DNA from: Campylobacter sp. LR291e
GTDB taxonomy: Bacteria > Campylobacterota > Campylobacteria > Campylobacterales > Campylobacteraceae
Assembly (NCBI RefSeq): GCF_008633915.1
Contig: NZ_VJNV01000026.1
Span: forward strand, 62,001-126,000
DNA: 64,000 bases
Reading direction: 5' to 3'
The position numbers and the translations under genes are program-made. Below are positions 8,649 to 16,887 of this stretch, piece after piece. Each line of letters begins with the position of its first letter. The stretch's first letter is position 1. The notes under the pieces are model-generated. The model was not told the DNA's origin, searched no databases, and was given only the letters and a program-made list of their open reading frames with translations.

Positions 8649-8921
8649 ATGGCTTTGGATTCGGCTAAAAAAGCAGAAATTGTTGCGAAATTCGCTAGAA
8701 AACCTGGAGATACAGGTTCAACTGAGGTTCAAGTAGCACTATTAAGTACTAGAATTTCAGAACTTACTGAACATTTAAAAATTTACAAAAAAGATTTTTC
8801 ATCAAGACTTGGGCTTTTAAAGCTTGTAGGTCGTAGAAAAAGACTTTTAGCATATCTTAAAAGAAAGAATTATACAAGCTATAGCAAACTTATTAATGAA
8901 TTAAATCTTAGAGATAAATAA
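8649..8921 (+). CDS. rpsO: 30S ribosomal protein S15
   Basis: The 90-aa product begins MALDSAKKAEIVAKFARKPGDTGS and contains the S15 core HLKxxxKDFSSRLGLLKLVGRRKRLLAYLKRK. A longer in-frame opening exists from 8595, but AGGAGG at 8638-8643 and the family length place the start at 8649. S15 binds the central domain of 16S rRNA early in 30S assembly. Order flhA-rrf2-rpsO matches C. jejuni as I remember it; the gene downstream does not. Confidence 0.96.
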   Translation: MALDSAKKAEIVAKFARKPGDTGSTEVQVALLSTRISELTEHLKIYKKDFSSRLGLLKLVGRRKRLLAYLKRKNYTSYSKLINELNLRDK

Positions 8922-8939
8922 GCCCTATTCTAGGGCTTA
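8919..8939 (+). terminator. Hairpin after rpsO
   Basis: A perfect 9-bp stem (TAAGCCCTA with TAGGGCTTA) with a 3-base loop begins on the rpsO stop codon. No long T run follows immediately, so it may act as a weak terminator or an mRNA 3' stabiliser. Confidence 0.6.
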
Positions 8940-8972
8940 GCTTAATCCAAATTTTTCTTACAAAGGATTAGC

Positions 8973-9881
8973 ATGAATGAAGAACAGGAAAAAAAAGACG
9001 AATTTTTTATACCTGAAAAAGAATTTTTTATAAATGTTGTAAATAATATACCAAAGGGATACGAACTTAACCAAGATAAAAAGGCTAATTTCTTACATGG
9101 ACTTTTAAAAGATGATTTTAAATGCTATATAAACATATATAAAGAATATGTCTTTGAATTTTTTAATATAAGAATTCAAGCCTCTCTTTTTAAAGGAAGT
9201 GATAATAAGGGCAAGGTTTATTATTTTAGTAGGAAAATGGATTGTAAAAATATGGACCAAAGCGAAATTTCAAACTATAAAAATATAGAAAATGCAAGAA
9301 TTTCTCAACATTTAAGAAATTCATTTACACTTACAATTAATGATGAAAATTGTTATGATAACCCTGATATTAAGGTAGTTTTTGGAGAAAGTGGATTTTT
9401 ATTTTTAAACAATTTTGTAAATATTGATGCAGATTCTAAAAACGAACAAAATGAAAAATTTGAAAATACCTTGATTCTTTATGCCCTTTATATAGCTTAT
9501 ATGGAAAAAATTGATGAGTTTTTACAAAATACCTCTACTCTTTATTTTGACAAAAAACATAAAAATGCAAGTGATATTAGAAAGCAAATTTATATCTTTG
9601 GCTTAAAGCACTTTTTTTCAAATCCAGTAAAACACAGCAGACAACAACTTCATGTACTTTGGAATATAATAGAAGAGTATTATAAAATAGGCGATAAATA
9701 CGCAGAGGTAAAGGCACAAGCAGAAGATATTATAGATATTATTGAAATTGAACAAAAAGAATATGATGATAATAAACAGAGAAAAAGGGACAATAGAATA
9801 AATTTAATCGCCTTTATTATAACCCTAGCAGGTGCTATAAGTATAGTTAAAGATACTATTGATTTGTTCAAGGGTGGTTGA
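8973..9881 (+). CDS. Hypothetical protein with C-terminal membrane anchor (302 aa)
   Basis: I do not recognise this family. The body (about 1-235) is soluble and mixed alpha/beta. Residues 236-275 form a charged helical segment (QAEDIIDIIEIEQKEYDDNKQ), and one C-terminal transmembrane helix (LIAFIITLAGAISIVKD, about 278-295) would tail-anchor it with the body in the cytoplasm. It has a ribosome site AAAGGA at 8961-8966. The place after rpsO is occupied by core genes in C. jejuni, so this looks like an accessory insertion. Tail-anchored orphan genes of this layout are sometimes defence effectors, but that is speculation. Confidence 0.72.
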   Translation: MNEEQEKKDEFFIPEKEFFINVVNNIPKGYELNQDKKANFLHGLLKDDFKCYINIYKEYVFEFFNIRIQASLFKGSDNKGKVYYFSRKMDCKNMDQSEISNYKNIENARISQHLRNSFTLTINDENCYDNPDIKVVFGESGFLFLNNFVNIDADSKNEQNEKFENTLILYALYIAYMEKIDEFLQNTSTLYFDKKHKNASDIRKQIYIFGLKHFFSNPVKHSRQQLHVLWNIIEEYYKIGDKYAEVKAQAEDIIDIIEIEQKEYDDNKQRKRDNRINLIAFIITLAGAISIVKDTIDLFKGG

Positions 9882-9981
9882 TTTTTTTTAAATAACTTAA
9901 AATATTTTTGTATAATATTTAAAATTTGATTGCAAAAATTTATAAAACTATATGAAAGATAAATTTTTAAGAACTTAAATT

Positions 9982-11166
9982 TTAATCTTTACTAGCTAAA
10001 AAATCCAGTGCTATAACGCAGTGAGTTTTCATTAAAAGTTTTAAATTTTCATCGTCCCAGCAAAAATTTGAACTATGGTGTAAGATAGGATTATTAATAT
10101 CCTTAGCAATGCCTACAAAGATATAAGTCCCTGGTCTTTCTTTCGTTAAAAAAGCAAAATCCTCAGCCCCCATATCAGCTTTAGCTTCTTTTATGATATT
10201 TTCATCTTTTATTATCTTTGAAAGTGCCTTTCTTGCAAGTTTTGCCATTTTATCATCATTGATTAAGGGAGGATACTCCCTTACATAATCAAGCTTAAAT
10301 TCAGCTTCAAATTCCAAGGCAACTGCCTTTGCTATCCTTTCAATATTGCTTTTTAAAAGCTTATGATTTTCTTCATTTAAAAAACGAACCGTGCCTTTTA
10401 AAATGGCATTTTGTGGTATAACATTAAAAGTAGTCCCAGCCCTAACGCTACCTATTGTTATAACTCCTGCATCAACAGGCCTTAAACGTCTTGAAATAAC
10501 ACATTGTATATCGTTGATAAATTTAGCAGCCATTATTATGGGGTCCTTTGTAGTATGAGGGTGTGCCCCATGTCCTCCTTGTCCTATAAATTCAAGGGTA
10601 AAAATATCCACCCCTGCCATCATTTCTCCACTTACAATTTGAACTTGATTTTCTAGCACACTACCCCACAAGTGACAACCAAAAACTGCATCTACATAAG
10701 GATTTTCTAAAATTCCTTCCTTAATCATAGGCAATGCCCCACCACTTCCCTCTTCGGCAGGTTGAAACATAAATTTAATAGTACCACTAAATTCATTTTT
10801 TAACTCATTTAAAACAAGCATAGCCCCAACAAGTCCTGCGCAATGTCCATCATGCCCACAAGCATGCATTTTACCCTTAATCTTTGAAGAAAAAGGCAAA
10901 TTTGTTTCTTCTTGCACAGGCAATGCATCCATATCAGCACGAAATAAAACGCATTTTCCAGGGTTCTTTCCATTAATATACGCTAAAATACCCGTTTTTG
11001 CAATGTTTTTTTTGTAAGGAATTTTGTATTTATCTAAAATTTTGCAAATTAGCCTAGCAGTATTAAATTCTTCAAATTCAAGCTCAGGTTCTTCGTGAAT
11101 CTTATGCCTAAGTTCTACAACTTCATCATAATACTTCTGGGCTAATTTTGCCAATTTTTCTTGCAA
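9982..11166 (-). CDS. M20-family amidohydrolase (hippurate hydrolase/aminoacylase type)
   Basis: This 394-aa dinuclear-metal amidohydrolase of the M20D group shows the metal-site motifs FRADMDALPVQE, MHACGHDGHCAG (Cys-Gly-His-Asp), FQPAEEGSGGA and CHLW, the lid-domain signature GQGGHGAHPHTTKDP, and the C-terminal ADMGAEDFAF and HHSSNF. It removes an acyl or aroyl group from an amino acid. It resembles but is not clearly orthologous to C. jejuni HipO, so I do not give that symbol. It ends 3 bp after ppk2 on the same strand. Confidence 0.9.
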   Translation of the reverse strand: MQEKLAKLAQKYYDEVVELRHKIHEEPELEFEEFNTARLICKILDKYKIPYKKNIAKTGILAYINGKNPGKCVLFRADMDALPVQEETNLPFSSKIKGKMHACGHDGHCAGLVGAMLVLNELKNEFSGTIKFMFQPAEEGSGGALPMIKEGILENPYVDAVFGCHLWGSVLENQVQIVSGEMMAGVDIFTLEFIGQGGHGAHPHTTKDPIIMAAKFINDIQCVISRRLRPVDAGVITIGSVRAGTTFNVIPQNAILKGTVRFLNEENHKLLKSNIERIAKAVALEFEAEFKLDYVREYPPLINDDKMAKLARKALSKIIKDENIIKEAKADMGAEDFAFLTKERPGTYIFVGIAKDINNPILHHSSNFCWDDENLKLLMKTHCVIALDFLASKD

Positions 11167-11168
11167 TT

Positions 11169-12140
11169 TTAATCCATGTTTTGAATTTTTTCGCTAGTAT
11201 ATTTATCTTTCTTCTTTTTGCCATTTTTTAAATTTATACTAGCATTGCCTAAATTTGCTTCCATTTTATGAATTTCTTGTTCGCCACTTAAAACTAAGTC
11301 CTCATTCATCACAGAAAAATCGCCTTCTTGCTTATCTTCATAATTAACCCTAGAAAGCATGTGTCTAATGGTATTTAATCTAGCTTTTTTCTTATTATCA
11401 GAACGAATTATAGTCCAAGGGCATTCTTCTGTATTTGAAGCAAGTAGCATAGAATATTTTGCTAGTGTGTATTTATCCCATAATTCTTGAGATTTTTGGT
11501 CAACTGGTGAAAGTTTGTATTGTTTAAGTGGGTCTTTGCGACGTTTATCAAATCTCTTTTTTTGTTCGGCCTGTGAAACTGAAAAATAGAATTTAAAAAC
11601 GATAATTCCACTATTAACTAGCATGTTTTCAAAAAGTGGCACCTCTCTTAAAAAATCCTTGTGTTGTTGAGGAGTACAAAAGCCCATTACAGGTTCAACT
11701 CCACCTCTATTATACCAAGACCTATCGAAGATAACTATTTCACCAGCTGATGGCAAATGTGCTATATATCTTTGAAAATACCATTGAGTTTTTTCCACAT
11801 CACTTGGTTTTTCAAGGGCTACTGTGCGACAACCCCTAGGATTTAAATGTTCAATTATTCTTTTAATCGTCCCACCCTTTCCTGCAGCGTCGCGACCTTC
11901 CATTATTAAAAGCACTTTTAAGCCTTGTGCTTTTACATAGTTTTGAAATTTTAAAAGTTCAATTTGAAGCAATCTTAAATTATTCTCATACTTAATAGTG
12001 CTTTTTTTCTTTTTTATAGTGATATATTTTTTATTGTCTTTTTCCTTTTCTTTTTTTTCATTCTCTTCTTTTTCATCCTTTAAATCATCTTTAAGTTCTT
12101 TAAATTGTTCTTCTTCTCTTTCTAAAAGCTCTTCGCTCAT
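11169..12140 (-). CDS. ppk2: Polyphosphate kinase 2
   Basis: A 323-aa PPK2. From the ATG at 12140, the N-terminal 50 residues are extremely Lys/Glu-rich. The kinase core follows with the Walker A-like loop MEGRDAAGKGG (about 81-90), the RGCRTVALEKPS segment, and the lid/Walker B block FDRSWYNRGGVEPVMGFC from about 138. PPK2 enzymes move phosphate between polyphosphate and GTP/ATP, favouring nucleotide synthesis. A TTG codon at 12146 in frame is less likely because GGAG lies right next to it; the ATG has proper spacing from AAGGAG. Divergent dsbD and co-directional amidohydrolase match C. jejuni order (from memory). Confidence 0.94.
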   Translation of the reverse strand: MSEELLEREEEQFKELKDDLKDEKEENEKKEKEKDNKKYITIKKKKSTIKYENNLRLLQIELLKFQNYVKAQGLKVLLIMEGRDAAGKGGTIKRIIEHLNPRGCRTVALEKPSDVEKTQWYFQRYIAHLPSAGEIVIFDRSWYNRGGVEPVMGFCTPQQHKDFLREVPLFENMLVNSGIIVFKFYFSVSQAEQKKRFDKRRKDPLKQYKLSPVDQKSQELWDKYTLAKYSMLLASNTEECPWTIIRSDNKKKARLNTIRHMLSRVNYEDKQEGDFSVMNEDLVLSGEQEIHKMEANLGNASINLKNGKKKKDKYTSEKIQNMD

Positions 12141-12247
12141 CGCCAACTCCTTAAAATTTTAAATAACGGTTTAAAATTTACCATAATTAACTATAATTAA
12201 AGCTGAAAAATTTATAAAATTTCATTAATATTTATTTAGGATTTACA

Positions 12248-13933
12248 ATGCGTTTTATTTTTATCTTGTTTTCTTTTATTTGCTTAGCCTTTTCTAATAA
12301 TATTTTAACTTTAGAACAAGCCTTTAAAATCGAAAATAACACCACCAAAGAAGGTATTAAAATAAATTTAATACTTGGAGAAAATATCTATCTTTATGAT
12401 GATAAAATCAAAATTTTATTAAACGATAAAGATATAACTTCTCTTTTAAATTTAAAAAAACCCGTTAAAAAAGGCGAAGAATATGTTCATTATAATGACT
12501 TAAATGTAACTCTTTCTAATGAATTGTTACAAAATTACACGGAAAAAGAAAATATTTTAAAATTTAGCTTTCAAGGTTGTTCAACAGCCGGGCTTTGTTA
12601 TCAGCCTCAAACTAGGCTTTTTAATATAGTTAAAAACAATGAATTTTACGAACTTTCTAGCTTACAAGCACCTATTAAAAAAGAAAATAATCAAAATAGC
12701 GAAAATTCAATAGCTTCTTTTTTAGCAAATTCTAATATTTTTGTGATTTTATTAAGCTTTTATGGCTATGGTTTGCTTTTGTCCCTAACTCCTTGTGTTT
12801 TACCTATGATTCCTATTTTATCATCATTTATCATAGCACAAAGTGGACTTTCAAAAAAATATAGCTTTTTCTTAGCCTTTATTTATGTGTTTTTTATGTC
12901 CTTAGCCTATGCACTGGCTGGAATTTTAGCAAGTTTTTTAGGCACAAGCGTACAAGTCTTTTTGCAAAAGCCAAACGTTTTGATAATCTTTGCCCTGCTC
13001 TTTGTATTTTTTGCCTTTGCTATGTTTGATATAGTTAAATTTGAACTTCCTTTAAGATTTCAAAGCTTTATTTATAACACAAGCAATAAGAAAAAAGGCA
13101 TTTTTGGTATAGCCTTAATGGGCTTTTTATCAGCCCTTATAGTAGGTCCTTGCATAGCCCCACCTCTTGCAGGTGCCCTACTTTACATAGCAAATTCAAA
13201 TGATATTTTAATAGGTGGTCTTAGCTTATTTATAATGAGTTTTGGCATGGGAACCCCACTTTTATTTATAGGCTTTGGCATAGGCTTTTTAAGACCAGGT
13301 CCTTGGATGATAAAGATTAAAATTTTCTTTGGTTTTATTATGCTAGGGCTTAGTATTTGGATACTTTCACGCATTATTGATACAAGATTTATTTTAATAA
13401 TGTTTGGAATTTTGGGCGTGTTTTTTGTGGTATTTATGGGGTTATTTGAGAAAAATGAAAGTGCTTTTGAAAAGATCAAAAAAAGCGTTTTAATACTTAT
13501 TTTAAGCTATTCTTTAAGTATATTTTTAGCAGGAATTTTTGGGGCAAAAAGCTTTTTAAGACCATTTGAATTTAATAATACTCAAAATTCAAGCTTAAAT
13601 TTTAATTATCTTTCAAATTTAAATGATATAAAGGAATTAATTGCAAAAGAAGAGCTTTTAATGCTTGATTTTACGGCTAAGTGGTGTGAAAATTGTAAGC
13701 TTTTGGATGAGTTTACTTTTAAGGATGAAAGAGTAAAAAATATTTTAAATTCTTATAAGCTTGTAAAGATTGATATTACACAAAGTAGCGAAAAAAATTT
13801 AAGATTAATGAAAGAATTTAATGTCTTTGCACCCCCTGTTATACTCTTTTTTAATAAGGGCGTTGAAAACACAAGAATCACAGGCTTTATAAGTGCAAAT
13901 GAACTTTTAAATATTTTAGATAAGGAAAAATAA
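12248..13933 (+). CDS. dsbD: Thiol:disulfide interchange protein DsbD
   Basis: This 561-aa three-domain electron carrier has a signal peptide and a periplasmic N-terminal domain with its redox cysteines in CSTAGLC (about residues 116-122). An eight-helix membrane core carries the paired cysteines in LTPCVLPMIP and VGPCIAPP. A C-terminal thioredoxin domain has the active site TAKWCENCKLL near 479. DsbD brings cytoplasmic reducing power to the periplasm for cytochrome c maturation and disulfide isomerisation. Its TAA overlaps the ATG of the following transporter by one base. Confidence 0.94.
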   Translation: MRFIFILFSFICLAFSNNILTLEQAFKIENNTTKEGIKINLILGENIYLYDDKIKILLNDKDITSLLNLKKPVKKGEEYVHYNDLNVTLSNELLQNYTEKENILKFSFQGCSTAGLCYQPQTRLFNIVKNNEFYELSSLQAPIKKENNQNSENSIASFLANSNIFVILLSFYGYGLLLSLTPCVLPMIPILSSFIIAQSGLSKKYSFFLAFIYVFFMSLAYALAGILASFLGTSVQVFLQKPNVLIIFALLFVFFAFAMFDIVKFELPLRFQSFIYNTSNKKKGIFGIALMGFLSALIVGPCIAPPLAGALLYIANSNDILIGGLSLFIMSFGMGTPLLFIGFGIGFLRPGPWMIKIKIFFGFIMLGLSIWILSRIIDTRFILIMFGILGVFFVVFMGLFEKNESAFEKIKKSVLILILSYSLSIFLAGIFGAKSFLRPFEFNNTQNSSLNFNYLSNLNDIKELIAKEELLMLDFTAKWCENCKLLDEFTFKDERVKNILNSYKLVKIDITQSSEKNLRLMKEFNVFAPPVILFFNKGVENTRITGFISANELLNILDKEK

Positions 13934-15309
13934 TGGCTAGACAAACTTGGAGCAATACCCTAACATATATCTTAACCGTGGCTGGTGCTACTATTGGCTT
14001 TGGAGCTACTTGGCGTTTTCCTTATTTGGTGGGTGAAAATGGAGGTGGGGCATATGTACTTGTCTTTTGTATAGCCATGATAATAATAGGAATTCCTGTT
14101 ATCTTAGTTGAAAATGTTATAGGGCGAAGTTCATTAAAAAATAGCGTTGATAGCTTTAAGCCAAAATGGCAAGGCATAGGCTATATGGGTTTGCTTGGTA
14201 GCTTTGGGATAATGGCTTATTATATGGTCTTAGGTGGTTTTGTCTTAGTTTATATTTTTTCTTTATTAATAGGCAAATTTAATCTAAATAGCCCTATAAA
14301 TGAAGCCTTTACTCAAGAATTTTATACGCAAAATATCGCCTTTAATCCCCTTGGAGTTGGAATTTTTACTAGCATTTTTGTTTTAATTAATTATATAATT
14401 TTAAGAAAGGGCATAATTGATGGCATTGAAAAATCGGTTAAATTTTTAATGCCTGGGCTTTTTATCTGCCTTTTAATTGTAATTTTTAGAAATTTAAGCT
14501 TGGACGGGGCTTTTAAGGGGATTGAATTTTATTTAAAACCTGATTTATCAAAGATTATAAATTTTAATGCAAGTTCAATAAGCGATATGTTTAATACTAA
14601 GCTTTTTATAGATGTCTTAGGGCAAGTATTTTTTGCTCTTTCTCTTGGCTTTGGCGTTATGATAACCCTTTCATCTCACCTTAAAAAAAATGAAAATATG
14701 ATTAAAACGGCAATTTATACAGGGATTTTAAATACCTTAATAGCAGTTTTGGCAGGTTTTATGATTTTCCCTGTTTTATTTAGTGCAAATTTAACGCCCG
14801 ATAAGGGTCCATCTCTAGTCTTTGAAACCTTGCCGATAGCCTTTTCTTATGTGCCTTTTGGAAGTATAGTTTGTGCTATATTTTTCACACTTTTATTAAT
14901 AGCAGCCCTTACTACTAGTTTGCCTATTTATCAAGTAATAATTAGCGTTTTAGAAGAAAAATTTAAGCTTAGCAAAAAAACAGCCATTAATCTAACTTTG
15001 GGCTTAATTTTCATCTTAGGAAACTTACCTTGCATACTTTGCTATGGACCTTGGCGTGATATAACTATAATCAAAGATAAAAATATCTTTGATAGCTTTG
15101 ATTTTGTGAGCGGCAATATCTTATTTGTCTTAACTGCCTTTTTATGTTGCATTTATCTTGGCTTTGTAATGGGTAAAGAACAAAGCTTAAAAGAGCTTTC
15201 AAACAATGGCAAAATAAAAACAATCTGGTTAAATATATGGTTTTATTATGTTAAATTTATACTACCCTTTGTTATAGCCTTGATTTTTTATTTTGGGGTT
15301 TTTAATTAA
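13933..15309 (+). CDS. Neurotransmitter:sodium symporter (NSS/SNF) family transporter
   Basis: This 458-aa protein has about eleven to twelve transmembrane helices. The family signature of helix 1 is clear (AGATIGFGATWRFPYLVGENGGGAY), as are the helix 6/8 sodium-site segments (FFALSLGFGVMITLSSH and LTTSLP). Bacterial NSS members import amino acids with sodium; substrate is not predictable. In standard members helix 1 reads AVGLGNIWRFPY; here Gly-Phe-Gly-Ala-Thr replaces part of it. It is translationally coupled to dsbD. Confidence 0.9.
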   Translation: MARQTWSNTLTYILTVAGATIGFGATWRFPYLVGENGGGAYVLVFCIAMIIIGIPVILVENVIGRSSLKNSVDSFKPKWQGIGYMGLLGSFGIMAYYMVLGGFVLVYIFSLLIGKFNLNSPINEAFTQEFYTQNIAFNPLGVGIFTSIFVLINYIILRKGIIDGIEKSVKFLMPGLFICLLIVIFRNLSLDGAFKGIEFYLKPDLSKIINFNASSISDMFNTKLFIDVLGQVFFALSLGFGVMITLSSHLKKNENMIKTAIYTGILNTLIAVLAGFMIFPVLFSANLTPDKGPSLVFETLPIAFSYVPFGSIVCAIFFTLLLIAALTTSLPIYQVIISVLEEKFKLSKKTAINLTLGLIFILGNLPCILCYGPWRDITIIKDKNIFDSFDFVSGNILFVLTAFLCCIYLGFVMGKEQSLKELSNNGKIKTIWLNIWFYYVKFILPFVIALIFYFGVFN

Positions 15310-15576
15310 TTTCTCAAATTTTGATAAAACACTTTATTAGTTATTTTAATGTATTTTAATAGCTTAATTTATGATTTATTAAATTTTTTATCAAAAAATG
15401 ATACAAATTCGCGAGGGCATTTTCAAATTTGTATCAAATGTTGAAACAAATTTGCATACTCTTTTTTAAATTTGTGTCAAATCTTGTGAAAAATTCAAAA
15501 TTTTAAATTTTTATCAAAATTTTGATAAAAATTTACATATTATACTTTAATTTTGTATCAAACTTTGAAAAAAATT
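15310..15576. repeat. Intergenic gap with TTTGTATCAAA repeats and a 32-bp perfect palindrome
   Basis: Between convergent genes, the 11-mer TTTGTATCAAA occurs at 15428-15438 and 15552-15562, with a one-base variant at 15471-15481 and an inverted partial copy at 15399-15407. A perfect 32-bp A/T palindrome, built from TTTATCAAAA and its complement, lies at 15504-15535. A related TCAAATTTTGATAAAA lies just past the transporter stop. The palindrome may be a bidirectional terminator, but the repeated direct copies are not explained by that. Confidence 0.7.
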
Positions 15577-16887
15577 TTATTTTAGCTTTTTAATGAATTT
15601 TTGAGTGGAATATTTATTGAAAAGATAAAGTGCCTTAATGCCTTTTAAAAACACACTAAAACCATCTTTTTTAGACTTTCTTGCATGATTTATCATTTCG
15701 CCAAGTATTATATAAATGCTAAAATCATCATCCTTTATCCGCTTTAATCTTTCTATCCTTTCTAAATCCTTACTTTCATCTTTTATTAATTTATTAATAG
15801 AAAAAATCCTAAATTTTTTAATCAAATTTAAGCTTTCAAAGCCAAGAGAAGCTAGTATTAAATAATACTTAATGCTTTCTTTTTCTTTTAAAAGCTCATT
15901 TTTAAAAGCTGGAGTTTGTTCTACCATTTGCCACCAATAATCATTGATATTATTACCCTTTATATCTATAAAAGATTTTAAAAATTTCCAAGGTTTTTCC
16001 CCATAATGAAAAATTTTAATATCTTTTATGCTTTGCATAAATTCAGCCCTTGTATATTGCAAACGATTTTGGCTTTCATCCTTGCATATTGTAAAAGCAA
16101 GGGCTATAACCATAAAATCCCAAGAAAAACTTAAATTTAAGATTTTATCACTAGCAATTGCTGCATTTAACAAATTTTGATCAGCCGTCTTTGAACTTAT
16201 CATATTTTTAGCTATTTGAATACATTTTTCTTCAATATTAAATTTTTTATACTCGTCTACATTTATAAATAAAAAGCCAGAATTAAAATAATTTTTATCA
16301 AAGATATAATTATTTACCTTGCCATTTTCCATAAAGCACATAGTTCTTTTTTTAGAACCACAATCATTAACAGCAGCTACTATATAATCTTTTAAATCAA
16401 TAGCAAATAACTCTCTTAAATCACAAAAAACAAGCATATCAACATCTAGGTAAAGAACCTTACTTACATTTTTATCCACAAAGGACATAGCCTTTAACCT
16501 ATAATAAGGCAAATAATTCTCCCTAGCCGCCCCTGTCTTTTTAAAGCCTTTAAATTCATTATCGTCTATTAGGTGAATGCGAACTTCACAAGGATAAAGA
16601 GTGTTTAAATTTTGACAGGTTAAAAGCAATTTATCCCTGGTTTCATCGCTTATAAAATTTGTTAAAATGTGAAAAATATAACCTTCTTTTTTGTCTTCAT
16701 CGCTTAAAATTTCAAAATTTACATTTTCATAAGAACTTAAAAAACTATCCTTGTTAGCTTTAAAAGCTGCTTTTTCGCAAAATTCTTTAAAGCTTTTTTT
16801 ACTATCTGTATTTTTAACTATGCTAGTTATTAAAACAGCTAGGTATTTTATGTAATTTTCATCTGCGTTAAAAAATATATTCATCAT
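15577..16887 (-). CDS. Family 8 glycosyltransferase
   Basis: This 436-aa protein is GT8-like in its first 300 residues: an N-terminal NIFFNADENYIKYLAVLITSI nucleotide-binding strand, the YYRLKAM segment, and the metal-binding DxD in YLDVDMLVF near residue 150. NSGFLFINVDEYKK, TADQNLLNAA and IFHYGEKPWKF follow. Such enzymes add hexoses to lipooligosaccharide or proteins. The C-terminal 120 residues are basic and helical, suggesting membrane association. The start overlaps the upstream glycosyltransferase by 4 bp, so they are co-translated. Confidence 0.88.
   Translation of the reverse strand: MMNIFFNADENYIKYLAVLITSIVKNTDSKKSFKEFCEKAAFKANKDSFLSSYENVNFEILSDEDKKEGYIFHILTNFISDETRDKLLLTCQNLNTLYPCEVRIHLIDDNEFKGFKKTGAARENYLPYYRLKAMSFVDKNVSKVLYLDVDMLVFCDLRELFAIDLKDYIVAAVNDCGSKKRTMCFMENGKVNNYIFDKNYFNSGFLFINVDEYKKFNIEEKCIQIAKNMISSKTADQNLLNAAIASDKILNLSFSWDFMVIALAFTICKDESQNRLQYTRAEFMQSIKDIKIFHYGEKPWKFLKSFIDIKGNNINDYWWQMVEQTPAFKNELLKEKESIKYYLILASLGFESLNLIKKFRIFSINKLIKDESKDLERIERLKRIKDDDFSIYIILGEMINHARKSKKDGFSVFLKGIKALYLFNKYSTQKFIKKLK

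Noticed and set aside
9982-11166. Naming the amidohydrolase hipO
   Set aside because: Catalytic motifs are shared by the whole M20D family and overall similarity to C. jejuni HipO as I remember it is only moderate.
15310-15576. CRISPR or tRNA
   Set aside because: Repeats are short, irregularly spaced and partly inverted; no cloverleaf could be drawn.
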